From Caenibius tardaugens NBRC 16725 (GTDB lineage Bacteria > Pseudomonadota > Alphaproteobacteria > Sphingomonadales > Sphingomonadaceae): 64,000 nt of DNA. The position numbers and the translations under genes were made by a program. This document shows positions 50,983 through 58,536 of the stretch, piece after piece. Under the pieces are notes generated by a model. That model was not told the origin of the DNA, made no database searches, and saw only the letters and a list, made by a program, of their open reading frames with translations. Each line of letters begins with the position of its first letter. The stretch's first letter is position 1. The stretch is taken from positions 806,001-870,000 of the forward strand of contig NZ_CP034179.1 of the NCBI RefSeq assembly GCF_003860345.1. The letters run 5' to 3'.

Positions 50983-51456
50983 CTATCGGGCTGCATTGTC
51001 CGAGATGGTCTTCATGACGTTCAGTGTGGCCAGAAGGTCCTCTGAGGTGGTGCCTGAGAATACATCGCGCAGCATTTCCGAGACTTGTGGGACGATGATC
51101 TCCCGCACACTCTGGCCTTTTGCGGTCAAAGTTATGTTGGTGACCCGGCGGTCGTTTGTGTCGACCTTACGGGCAACCATACCTTTCTTGCGCAAACTAT
51201 CTACCAGCCGGCTGGTGGCTGCGGAATCTCGATAAGTATGGTTCGCGATTTGGCCCAGCGTGAGTGAGCCAAACTGATGGAGCCGATTGATGATCGCAAA
51301 TTCACGAGGTGTGATGGAGATGCCGTTTTGGTCGATAGTGGCGGCCAAGCGGCGTGCCAAGACGTCAGCGGCTTGGCTGATCGCGAAGCCGATGACGTTG
51401 TCGTAGTCTTCAAATGAAAAGACATCTCGGGGCTGGGGCCGTCTGGTCGAGGTCAC
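50983..51456 (-). CDS. MarR-family transcriptional regulator
   Basis: A winged-helix MarR protein: ISITPREFAIINRLHQFGSLTLGQIANHTYRDSAATSRLVDSLRKKGMVARKVDTNDRRVTNITLTAKG. The frame is open to ATG 51516, but GTG 51456, ten bases after GGAG, gives a more usual length (~157 residues); the start is uncertain. It is divergent from the NAD(P)H dehydrogenase gene and the steroid-type operon and probably controls them in response to an aromatic or steroid-like ligand. The stop lies 15 bases from an IS6 tip. Confidence 0.85.
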   Translation of the reverse strand: MTSTRRPQPRDVFSFEDYDNVIGFAISQAADVLARRLAATIDQNGISITPREFAIINRLHQFGSLTLGQIANHTYRDSAATSRLVDSLRKKGMVARKVDTNDRRVTNITLTAKGQSVREIIVPQVSEMLRDVFSGTTSEDLLATLNVMKTISDNAAR

Positions 51457-51717
51457 AGGGGGGTAGCTCCATTTTCGATAGCATGGCGTCATGGCGCGCG
51501 GCGTGACGGATGGCAATCATCTTGATGTTTTTCATGAGGCCCGATGGCGCAGGCGTGAAGATGCCATCGATATCCCGGTTGCCGATCCATGCGCTCGTCG
51601 GACGAGGTGCGCTACATCGATGATGAAGGTGTCAGGCATGTTGCCTCCGCCAAAGGTGGGCTCGGCCAGTCGTCCGCCATGATATGCCCCAACCGATTTC
51701 GGGTTCATTGTCTATTG

Positions 51718-51743
51718 CAAATATATGCTTATGGCAATATTTG
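51718..51743. promoter_or_regulatory. Possible MarR operator
   Basis: CAAATAT and ATATTTG face each other across 12 bases about 60 bases upstream of the 51804 start, in the divergent gap from the MarR gene. The outer bases (TTG / GAA) extend the symmetry partly. MarR sites of this kind are common in such gaps. Confidence 0.4.
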
Positions 51744-51803
51744 AATTTAACAATGAATTTGAATTCCCATCAAACGCATCTCGCCTGACTCTAGGAGGCT
51801 AAA

Positions 51804-52541
51804 GTGAAGGCTCATATCGTTCATGCGCACCCTGAAGGGGGATCGTTTACCGCCGCGATGCGAGACGTCGTGGTGGAGGGGCTCGGGGCACATGGTTATG
51901 AGGTGAGCGTTTCTGATCTTTATGCGATGAACTTCAATCCCTTGATCTCAAAGAAGGATTTCATGCATCCGGTTGAAGTGCCAGTGGCCTTTACAAAAGA
52001 GCAGCGGCGCGGTTGGAAGGATCGCACGCTGAGCGATGATATCATGGAGGAGGTTGAGCGTGTGCTTGCAGCCGATCTGTTGGTTCTGACCTTTCCCATC
52101 TACTGGTTCAGCATGCCGGCCATGATGAAGGGATGGGTTGATCGGGTGCTGCTTGCAGGCCCCTTTTATAGTGGGCGCGATATGTATGACCGGGGCGGAA
52201 TGGCGGGAAAGAAGGCCTTGGTTGTCGCCAGCCTGGGGGGGCGTGAACACATGTTTGGCCTGGATTCGCTGCATGGCCCAATGGCCGACGGTATGTTGCG
52301 GCACATTTTTCAGGGGACCCTGGGCGTGGTTGGCTACGATGTGGTCGCGCCCTTCTTGGCTTATCATGCGCCCTATGTTGATGAGGAAGCGCGTGCGGTC
52401 ATGCTGGTGCAGTTGCGCGAGCATGTGGCGGATTTAGATCGCTTGCCGATTTTGCCGATGCCTTCCCTTTCCGGGTTCGACAACCGTTTTCGACCCCTTG
52501 CGGCCTCTTCTTCAAGCGATCAGGATTCCTCGTTCACCTGA
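51804..52541 (+). CDS. NAD(P)H dehydrogenase (quinone), flavodoxin-like
   Basis: A 245-residue Flavodoxin_2/NQO-like protein: MKAHIVHAHPEGGSFTAAM (FMN/FAD phosphate loop), ADLLVLTFPIYWFSMPAMMKGWVDRVL and GKKALVVASLGGRE. It would reduce quinones or related electron acceptors with NAD(P)H, using bound flavin. AGGAGG is upstream of the ATG. First gene of the operon, 73 bases before the next; it could recycle a quinone-like intermediate or protect from redox stress during ring cleavage. The last ~25 residues (SSSSDQDSSFT) are disordered. Confidence 0.87.
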   Translation: MKAHIVHAHPEGGSFTAAMRDVVVEGLGAHGYEVSVSDLYAMNFNPLISKKDFMHPVEVPVAFTKEQRRGWKDRTLSDDIMEEVERVLAADLLVLTFPIYWFSMPAMMKGWVDRVLLAGPFYSGRDMYDRGGMAGKKALVVASLGGREHMFGLDSLHGPMADGMLRHIFQGTLGVVGYDVVAPFLAYHAPYVDEEARAVMLVQLREHVADLDRLPILPMPSLSGFDNRFRPLAASSSSDQDSSFT

Positions 52542-52551
52542 ATAATTGACG

Positions 52552-52567
52552 ATACAAAATATTGTAT
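52552..52567. promoter_or_regulatory. Palindrome between operon genes
   Basis: ATACAA-AATA-TTGTAT, a perfect 6-4-6 inverted repeat in the AT-rich 73-base gap before the SDR gene. Its core ACAA...TTGT resembles the pair of sites at 63449-63483. It may mark an internal promoter and operator. Confidence 0.4.
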
Positions 52568-52614
52568 ATATCATTTAATTTGTCGAATCGATCTGGATCG
52601 TAGGGTGATTGCGC

Positions 52615-53409
52615 ATGGCTGGGGGGAGTAAGTCTGATCTTGTGGGAGGCCCTTTTCGCCTTGATGGCCGGATCGCTCTGGTAACCGGAGGCACTCGCGG
52701 CACTGGCCGGGCCATCGCAAGGGATTTTGCGGCGGCTGGTGCGAGCGTGTTCTTGACGGGGCGAGACGGGGGTGAAGCGCAGCGAGTTGCCCGCGAAATT
52801 GCTGGTGAAGTTGGCGGCAATCTCGTCGGATTGGCATATGATGCAGCGGACGGCGAGGGCTATCGCTGTTTGGTCGCCGCGATGGCGGAGCAGACGGTGC
52901 GGCTCGACATTCTGGTAAACAATGCGGCGATTCTGAAACCCCATTTTGTCAGCCGGGTGGAACCGGACGAGTTTGACCTATTGTTCAGAGTGAACACGCG
53001 CTCCGCCTTTTTCTTGACGCGTGCCTTGCAATCTTTGCTCAAGGAAAGTGGCCGGGCATCGGTGGTGTTCCTGGGGGCGGCGGGAGCCCATCGCCCGGTT
53101 GAGGGAATCGGGGTCTATTGTGCCACCAAGGCGGCGGTGCGCAATTTCAGCATGACACTCGCGCGTGAATGGGCGGGCGATGGCATTCGCGTAAACATGT
53201 TGACGCCCGGTTCGATCGCAACCGAGTTCATTTTGCCCAAGGATGAGGCGCGGCGGGAAAAATTCGTCGCTGATATGGCTTCGCAGAATCTGCTGGGCCG
53301 TCTGGCTGATCCGCTTGAGATTGCACGTTGTGTTCGCTTTCTTGCCAGCGACGCTTCCTCCTTTGTGACTGCGTCCGACCTTATCGTTGATGGCGGGTTC
53401 CTGTCATGA
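52615..53409 (+). CDS. Short-chain dehydrogenase/reductase
   Basis: A classical SDR of 264 residues: cofactor motif TGGTRGTGRAIA (T-G-x3-G-x-G), NNAAILKP for the NAG-type segment, and catalytic Y-x3-K in YCATKAAVRNF, ending with the usual IVDGGFLS. ATG 52615 follows AGGGTG; the frame extends to a TTG six bases earlier. It would oxidise or reduce a hydroxyl/keto group of a (steroid-derived) substrate with NAD(P). Its stop overlaps the ipdC-like start (ATGA). I cannot assign it to a specific pathway step. Confidence 0.88.
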   Translation: MAGGSKSDLVGGPFRLDGRIALVTGGTRGTGRAIARDFAAAGASVFLTGRDGGEAQRVAREIAGEVGGNLVGLAYDAADGEGYRCLVAAMAEQTVRLDILVNNAAILKPHFVSRVEPDEFDLLFRVNTRSAFFLTRALQSLLKESGRASVVFLGAAGAHRPVEGIGVYCATKAAVRNFSMTLAREWAGDGIRVNMLTPGSIATEFILPKDEARREKFVADMASQNLLGRLADPLEIARCVRFLASDASSFVTASDLIVDGGFLS

Positions 53410-54485
53410 CCGCGGTGCGCCTAGTTCCGCACAAGGCACTGCGGACGCCCTTTTGCGAGATGGCGGGGATTGACTACCCGGTTGTACAGACAGGGATGGG
53501 GTGGGTCGCCGATGCGCGGTTGACGGCGGCCACGTCTAGCGCTGGTGGGCTGGGCATCGTTGGTGCCTCTACCATGAATCTTACAGAAATGACGGCTGCG
53601 ATCGACCAGGTTTTGTCGCTGACCGATCTGCCTTTTGGCGTCAATCTCAGGTCGGATGCGCCGGATGTTTACGAGCGGGCCAAGGTGATGATCGATCGCG
53701 GTGTGAAGGTGGCGAGTTTCGCGCTGGCACCGACCGAGAAGCTGATAAAGTCGTTCAAGGATGCGGGCTTGCTCTGCGTGCCTTCGATTGGGGCCAGGCG
53801 CCATGCCGAAAAAGTGGTTGGCTGGGGTGCGGATGCGGTGATCGTCCAGGGTAGCGAAGCTGGCGGGCATACCGGCGGTGTAGCCACATCCATTCTGATC
53901 CCCCAAGTTATCGAGGCTATCAATGTACCGGTCATTGCAGCCGGTGGCTTTCGCGATGGACGTGGCTTGGTCGCGGCGCTTGCTTATGGCGCGCAAGGAG
54001 TGGCCATGGGGACTCGCTTCCTCGTCACCAAGGAGTCGCCTGTCCCTGATCAGGTGAAGCAGGTTTATCTCGAAGCCCGGCCCGAGGATACCGTTCTGAC
54101 CGATCGCATTGATGGTCACAGCCATCGGGTTCTGCGCACACCCTTTATTGACCGCATGATTGCCGGCGGTGGGGGAGTTCGAGATTTGCTCCTCGCCATG
54201 TCCAGCGCGGTGAATCTCAAGCGGACGACCGGCATGTCGCTGATCGATATGGTGCGTCAGGCCCTCGCCGCACGGCGGCAGCATAATTACAATCTACGCC
54301 AGGCGGTGATGGCGGCAAACACCCCTATGTTGCTTCGCAAGACGATGGTTGATGGCGAGGTCGAGCATGGCATCATTTCCGGTGGACAGGTCAGTGGGCT
54401 CATTACCGATGCCCCTTCCGTGGAAGAGCTTATCCTCTCCGTTATTCGGGAAGCCAATATGACGCTTGAAAGCCTCCAGGCATGA
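53406..54485 (+). CDS. ipdC: IpdC-like flavin oxidoreductase (nitronate monooxygenase family)
   Basis: A 359-residue FMN-binding TIM-barrel protein. The stretches VVQTGMGWVADARLTAATSSAGGLGI, KVASFALAP, VPSIGARRHAEKVVGWGADAVIVQGSEAGGHTGG and VIAAGGFRDGRGL are those of IpdC (Rv3553), as I remember it. MAANTPMLL and SGQVSG-type GGQVSGL near the C-terminus agree as well. IpdC acts in degradation of the steroid C and D rings (the HIP pathway) on a CoA thioester. General nitronate monooxygenase or FabK-type reductases are the alternatives, but the IpdF and EchA20 neighbours decide the matter. Overlaps both neighbours by four bases. Confidence 0.78.
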   Translation: MTAVRLVPHKALRTPFCEMAGIDYPVVQTGMGWVADARLTAATSSAGGLGIVGASTMNLTEMTAAIDQVLSLTDLPFGVNLRSDAPDVYERAKVMIDRGVKVASFALAPTEKLIKSFKDAGLLCVPSIGARRHAEKVVGWGADAVIVQGSEAGGHTGGVATSILIPQVIEAINVPVIAAGGFRDGRGLVAALAYGAQGVAMGTRFLVTKESPVPDQVKQVYLEARPEDTVLTDRIDGHSHRVLRTPFIDRMIAGGGGVRDLLLAMSSAVNLKRTTGMSLIDMVRQALAARRQHNYNLRQAVMAANTPMLLRKTMVDGEVEHGIISGGQVSGLITDAPSVEELILSVIREANMTLESLQA

Positions 54486-55267
54486 CGATCGCTCCGCCAT
54501 CTCGCCCCGAACCGCGTGGTTTGCTGAAAGGGAAAACCGTCATTGTGACAGCGGCGGCGGGTAGCGGCATCGGGTATTCGACCGCTGAAACTTGCGCTGA
54601 TGAGGGGGCTCAGGTCCTCATTTCCGATATGCATGAGGGGCGCCTGCATCAGTATGCCGACCGCCTCGCTGAACGGATTGGACAGCCCGTGTTGCGCAAG
54701 CTGTGCAATGTCACTGACGAAGCCCAGGTGCGGAATCTCGTAGCGTATGCGCAAGCGGAGATGGGGCGCATCGATATCATGGTCAACAACGCCGGATTGG
54801 GCGGTAGCTATCGCTTGGTCGATATGACCGATGAGCAGTGGTCACGTATTCTGGACGTTAATCTTACCGGCACCTTCCGTTGCATGCGTGCGGTGTTGCC
54901 CGTCATGATGGCACAGAAGGGCGGTGTCGTTATTAACCTGGGCAGCATTGTTGCCTGGCGCGCCGAGGCGTTGCAGACGGCTTATGCCGCAACGAAGGCG
55001 GGTATCCTGGCAATGACCCGCTGCGCGGCGATGGAAGTCGCCCGCGATAACGTGCGTATCAACGCAGTGGTGCCGAGCTTGGCGCTCCATCCGAACCTTG
55101 TGAAGGTGACCGATCCGGATTTCCTCGCTGACCTGATCGAACGCAACGAAGCTTTCGGCCGTGCCGCGGAAACCTGGGAAATCGCCAATGGGATCGCCAT
55201 GCTGGCATCCGATTATTCCAGCTACATGACAGGCGAAGCCCTGTCGGTGAGTTGCCGCCACCCCTGA
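54482..55267 (+). CDS. ipdF: IpdF-like short-chain dehydrogenase
   Basis: A 261-residue SDR. The cofactor loop is unusual, TAAAGSGIGYSTAE, with DMHEGRLHQ after it. VNNAGLGGSYRLVDMTDEQWSRILDV and YAATKAGILAMTRCAAMEVA carry the catalytic Tyr and Lys. The end, SDYSSYMTGEALSVSCRHP, is very like that of IpdF (Rv3559c), which oxidises a 5-hydroxy group of a CoA-linked HIP intermediate. Ordinary SDRs end in VDGG, so this terminus is a good marker. Its start overlaps the ipdC stop. Confidence 0.78.
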   Translation: MTIAPPSRPEPRGLLKGKTVIVTAAAGSGIGYSTAETCADEGAQVLISDMHEGRLHQYADRLAERIGQPVLRKLCNVTDEAQVRNLVAYAQAEMGRIDIMVNNAGLGGSYRLVDMTDEQWSRILDVNLTGTFRCMRAVLPVMMAQKGGVVINLGSIVAWRAEALQTAYAATKAGILAMTRCAAMEVARDNVRINAVVPSLALHPNLVKVTDPDFLADLIERNEAFGRAAETWEIANGIAMLASDYSSYMTGEALSVSCRHP

Positions 55268-55283
55268 CCTTGAAGGAACCGAG

Positions 55284-56054
55284 ATGAGTGTGACCCTGAA
55301 CGTAACCGAAGGCATCGCTGTTGTGACCATGTGCAATCCGCCGGTGAACGCGATCACGGTTAGCGATACCTGGTCTGTCGATCGGCACTTTCAGGAATTG
55401 GGTCAGCGCGAGGATGTGAAGGTCATTATCCTGACGAGCGAGGGGCGCGGCTTCAATGCGGGTATCGACATCAAGGAGATGCAAGGCAGCAAGGGAGACC
55501 GCGCTAAGGAGATGGAGTTCGTGGTCGGTTCGGGTGAGGCTTGCTACGAGGCGTTCAATCGCATCTACCTGACACCACAACCGGTAATTGCGGCGGTCAA
55601 CGGGCATTGCATGGGGCTGGGTGTGGGCCTGGTTGCAAGCTGCGATCTCATCGTCGCTTCGAAAAATGCCAAGTTTGGTCTGCCCGAGGTCGACAATGGA
55701 GCGCTGGGGTGTGCGTCCCATCTCGCCAAGCTTGTCGCGCCGATGAAGCTGCGCGAGATGTCGCTGACCTGCCGTCCGGCAACGGCTGCCGAGCTGCACG
55801 CCTGGGGATCGATCGCTTATCTCACCGAGCCTGAGGAATTGCTGGCAAAGGCGATGGAGATCGCCCGTAACATCGCTGCCAAGCAGCAGCACGTTGTGCG
55901 CTTTGCCAAGTCGGCGCTCAATCATCTCGACGTCTTTGAAATGCATGGCAACTATCGCATGGAGCAGGGGTACACGTACCAGCTCAATGTGATGGGTGAA
56001 GGCAGCAAGGCGCGCGATGCCTTCGTTGAAGGCACCCGGATCATCACCCGATGA
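55284..56054 (+). CDS. echA20: EchA20-like crotonase-family ring hydrolase
   Basis: A 256-residue enoyl-CoA hydratase superfamily protein. SEGRGFNAGIDIKEMQG, AAVNGHCMGLGVGLVASCDLIVAS, KFGLPEVDNGALGCASHLAKLV and NYRMEQGYTYQLNVMGEGSK align with EchA20 (Rv3550) as I recall it. EchA20 opens the steroid D ring of a CoA-linked indanone intermediate by hydrolysis. The oxyanion-hole Gly residues are in FNAGID and GLGVGL. It starts 16 bases after ipdF with GAAGGAACC as ribosome site, and ends overlapping the next SDR. IpdA/IpdB, the next pathway enzymes, are not in this window. Confidence 0.78.
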   Translation: MSVTLNVTEGIAVVTMCNPPVNAITVSDTWSVDRHFQELGQREDVKVIILTSEGRGFNAGIDIKEMQGSKGDRAKEMEFVVGSGEACYEAFNRIYLTPQPVIAAVNGHCMGLGVGLVASCDLIVASKNAKFGLPEVDNGALGCASHLAKLVAPMKLREMSLTCRPATAAELHAWGSIAYLTEPEELLAKAMEIARNIAAKQQHVVRFAKSALNHLDVFEMHGNYRMEQGYTYQLNVMGEGSKARDAFVEGTRIITR

Positions 56055-56836
56055 GCGCGGAAGCCTTGAGCCTGCAAGGACAGGTCGCCCTCATTACCGG
56101 TGCCGCGCGGGGTATTGGCGCTGCCTCTGCCAGATTGGCTGCAGAACGGGGTGCCAGGGTGGTTATCGCTGACCGGCGTATGGACGAAGGGGAGGTCCTC
56201 GCCGCAGAATTGAATGCGCAGCGCCCCGGATGTGCGATCGCGATCACGCTGGACATTGGCAACGAGGAAGACTGGCAGAAAGGTGTCGCTCAGGCGGAGG
56301 CTGCGTTCGGAAAGCTCGACATCCTGGTGAACAATGCTGGCATCATTCGAGTTCAGCCGCTGCGAGAAATGACCTCCGAGACATTCCGCAAGGTGATCGA
56401 CGTCAATTTGGTAGGGACCTTTCTTGGCGTAAAATATGGTCAGGAAGCGATGGTGCGCGCAGGTGGCGGCTCCATCGTCAATTTGTCCTCGGTACAGGGT
56501 CTGGAAGGGCGAGAAGGCTTTACAGCCTATGCATCGTCCAAGTTCGGAGTGCGTGGCCTTACCAAATCGGCTGCGCTTGAGCTCGGCCCGCTGGGCATCC
56601 GGGTGAATGCCGTAATCCCAGGGCCGACCAAGACCAAGATGACCGAGCGGCCAGGTTGGACGGCTGAGGATTATGACCGTGCCTACAAAGGTTATCCCTT
56701 GGGGCGCATGGCTGATCCCTCCGAGGTCGCTGAAATGATCTTGTTTCTCGCATCCAATGCAGCGTCCTTCATCACCGGCGGCGACTTCGCTGTCGACGGG
56801 GGCGTCACCACCGGGAAGCCACGCTTGCTTGGTTGA
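56051..56836 (+). CDS. SDR, hydroxysteroid-dehydrogenase-like
   Basis: A classical 261-residue SDR: TGAARGIGAASARLAAERGA, DILVNNAGIIRVQPL, NLSSVQGLEGREGFTAYASSKFGVRGLTKSAALELGPLGIRVNAVIPG and FAVDGGVTTG. The central segment resembles 3-alpha/20-beta-hydroxysteroid dehydrogenases (FabG3 type), but SDR substrate calls from sequence are weak. Ser, Tyr and Lys of the catalytic set are all present. It is coupled by ATGA to the EchA20-like gene, so a role on a steroid-derived alcohol or ketone is the natural guess. Confidence 0.85.
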   Translation: MSAEALSLQGQVALITGAARGIGAASARLAAERGARVVIADRRMDEGEVLAAELNAQRPGCAIAITLDIGNEEDWQKGVAQAEAAFGKLDILVNNAGIIRVQPLREMTSETFRKVIDVNLVGTFLGVKYGQEAMVRAGGGSIVNLSSVQGLEGREGFTAYASSKFGVRGLTKSAALELGPLGIRVNAVIPGPTKTKMTERPGWTAEDYDRAYKGYPLGRMADPSEVAEMILFLASNAASFITGGDFAVDGGVTTGKPRLLG

Positions 56837-56959
56837 AAATGCGTTATGGGGCGAGCGGCTGTTTGCAGTTGGACGCGCTGGATCACCCTGAAGTCATGTC
56901 GTTTCACCTGCCAAAAGGGGCAGGATATTTCACCGATCATCCTGGAGGATAAGCGCCTT

Positions 56960-57694
56960 ATGCCAATTCATGCGGATAGCAGGTTTCCAACAGTGATCGC
57001 TGATCGCGTGGCGGAGATCACGATCGCCGCCAACAAGGCGAATGCCCTGTCGATTGAGGCCGTATTGGTTCTTGCCGAGCATATCGAACGGCTTGGCAGG
57101 TCGACGGAAATTGGTGCGATTGTGCTACGCAACGAGGGCAATAGTTTCTGTGCTGGGGCGGACATCAAGGAGATCGGGGGTGACCCGTCCTTGATTGGTG
57201 CATCGAACCGGGCTTGGCTGCGGCTTGCGCGGGCATGCCATCATTGCGAATTGCCGGTCGTTGCGGCCGTGGATGGCCATTGCATCGGGGGCGGTATCGT
57301 GCTCGCGGCGTCTTGCGATGTTATCTTTCTGTCAGAAACCAGCAGCTTTTCCCTTCCGCAAATCAAGAAAGGTGGGTGGGGTGCGGGCACCTTCCTGATG
57401 AGGCTGCTGGGCCCGCTGAGAATCCGTGCGGTGATGTTTACGGGCCGTACGCTAAGCGCGGCCGAGATCGCGGCTGGCGGACAGATCGAGGCTGTCCTCC
57501 CTCGCGCTGATCTTCGCGATGCCGCCTTTGCACTCGCGCGTGAGATTGCAGAGTTCCCAGTTGAGGCCATTCGCGTTGGCAAGGCTTCGCTCAACGGGAT
57601 TGAGCTCATGGATCTTGAATCCAGTTATCGGCTTGAACATGCTGCAACGACAGAGCTGTTCGTGACCAGAGCGGCGGCCGACCTCAGAAAATAA
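56960..57694 (+). CDS. Enoyl-CoA hydratase/isomerase family protein
   Basis: A 244-residue crotonase: NEGNSFCAGADIKEIGGD and AAVDGHCIGGGIVLAASCDVIFLS supply the CoA oxyanion hole; SFSLPQIKKGGWGAGTFLMRLLGPLRIRAVMFTGR is typical. The tail SLNGIELMDLESSYRLEHAAT resembles that of the EchA20-like protein, suggesting relation by duplication. ATG 56960 (MPIHADSRFP) has GGAGG upstream, though at a longish 11 bases; the frame reaches 56846 but that part is unlike the family. Last gene of the operon; the 123-base gap before it may hold a weak promoter. Role: hydration or isomerisation of a ring-derived enoyl-CoA. Confidence 0.83.
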   Translation: MPIHADSRFPTVIADRVAEITIAANKANALSIEAVLVLAEHIERLGRSTEIGAIVLRNEGNSFCAGADIKEIGGDPSLIGASNRAWLRLARACHHCELPVVAAVDGHCIGGGIVLAASCDVIFLSETSSFSLPQIKKGGWGAGTFLMRLLGPLRIRAVMFTGRTLSAAEIAAGGQIEAVLPRADLRDAAFALAREIAEFPVEAIRVGKASLNGIELMDLESSYRLEHAATTELFVTRAAADLRK

Positions 57695-57719
57695 TTGATT
57701 TTGAGGAATCTGTCAGGAT

Positions 57720-58090
57720 GGTGGTGTCAGCAGGATGATCCTGCGCTCGCCGCGCGGTTTACCTAAGCGAATGAGCAAAGCGCCCAATCCATTTCGGTAC
57801 TTTCACTCATTGCCCCAGGTAATCCGTCTCGTGGTGATGATGTAGATCGGCTTTTCTCTGTCGCTACAGAACATCGAATAGCTGTTGTTCGAGCGCGGCG
57901 TGGACATTTGCTATGAGATCGTGCGGCTGTGGTGGAGCCGATTTGGCCGGTTCTTCGCAGCAAACATTCGATGTCAGCGCGTTTCGCGAATGGGGGCTTC
58001 CGTCACGGGAAATGGCATCTCGACGAGAGTGTGCTGCGAGGCTCCTGCATTTGATGTGGGTGCCGAGCTGCACGAAAGATGAGGGTAGGC
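57720..58090 (+). pseudogene. Decayed IS6 transposase
   Basis: Starts with GGTGGTGTCAGCAGGATG and an ATG at 57770 (MSKAPNPFRYFHSLPQVIRL). The frame has stops near 57843 and 57880, then LFERGVDICYEIVRLWWSRFGRFFAANIRCQRV before similarity fades. About 75% like the complete copies; an old insertion at the end of the catabolic operon. Confidence 0.8.
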
Positions 58091-58253
58091 CCCTCGAAGC
58101 TGACCGTCAGGGGCAGGCTTCAAACCACTGCAAGCTGCGATGGTAAAGAGCCGTGGTGGTGAGCGTTGGCGCTGATCTTGAGCGAAGTGAGATCGGTGCC
58201 GGATTCGCTTTCCGTCAGCGCCCTCGCCCCCGCCCACTCACCACGAGTGAGGC

Positions 58254-58457
58254 CTAGAGGAACAGGGTGAAGAACGCGTTGGCGGTGGACACATCTCGCC
58301 CAGGTAGAGCTGAAGGATGAAGAACAGCCCTGCCCACCATGTGTCGGATCACCCGAAAGCGCGGCCAGCCGCCCGCGACGAATTCGCGATAGGCATTGGC
58401 AACGCCTTCAGGAGTGCGGACTACGCCATCCAGCGGGCGGCTACCGTCCTCGCCCAC
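58254..58457 (-). pseudogene. Acyl-CoA dehydrogenase fragment
   Basis: The frame LDGVVRTPEGVANAYREFVAGGWPRF and the end STANAFFTLFL resemble the N-terminal domain of long acyl-CoA dehydrogenases of the methylmercaptopropionyl-CoA type, with the section between altered. No catalytic C-terminal part exists. The remaining sequence from 58091 to 58536 shows no gene. Confidence 0.4.
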
Positions 58458-58468
58458 CGCGCCTGTTG

Positions 58469-58490
58469 TGCCTGGAAATATTTCCAGGCA
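58469..58490. promoter_or_regulatory. Perfect 22-base palindrome
   Basis: TGCCTGGAAATATTTCCAGG followed by CA is its own reverse complement without a loop. It lies ~46 bases beyond the stop of the minus-strand TonB receptor. The absence of a loop makes it more like a protein-binding site than a terminator, though a terminator role cannot be excluded. Confidence 0.45.
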
Positions 58491-58536
58491 CTTTGGTAAC
58501 GAATGAACTCAGTCGACTCGGTCCTATGATTCTCAT

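Noticed and set aside
51532-51639. 35-codon minus-strand frame starting MPDTFIIDVAHLV
   Set aside because: Could be the start of a lost amidohydrolase-like gene, but it is too short and unspecific to annotate.
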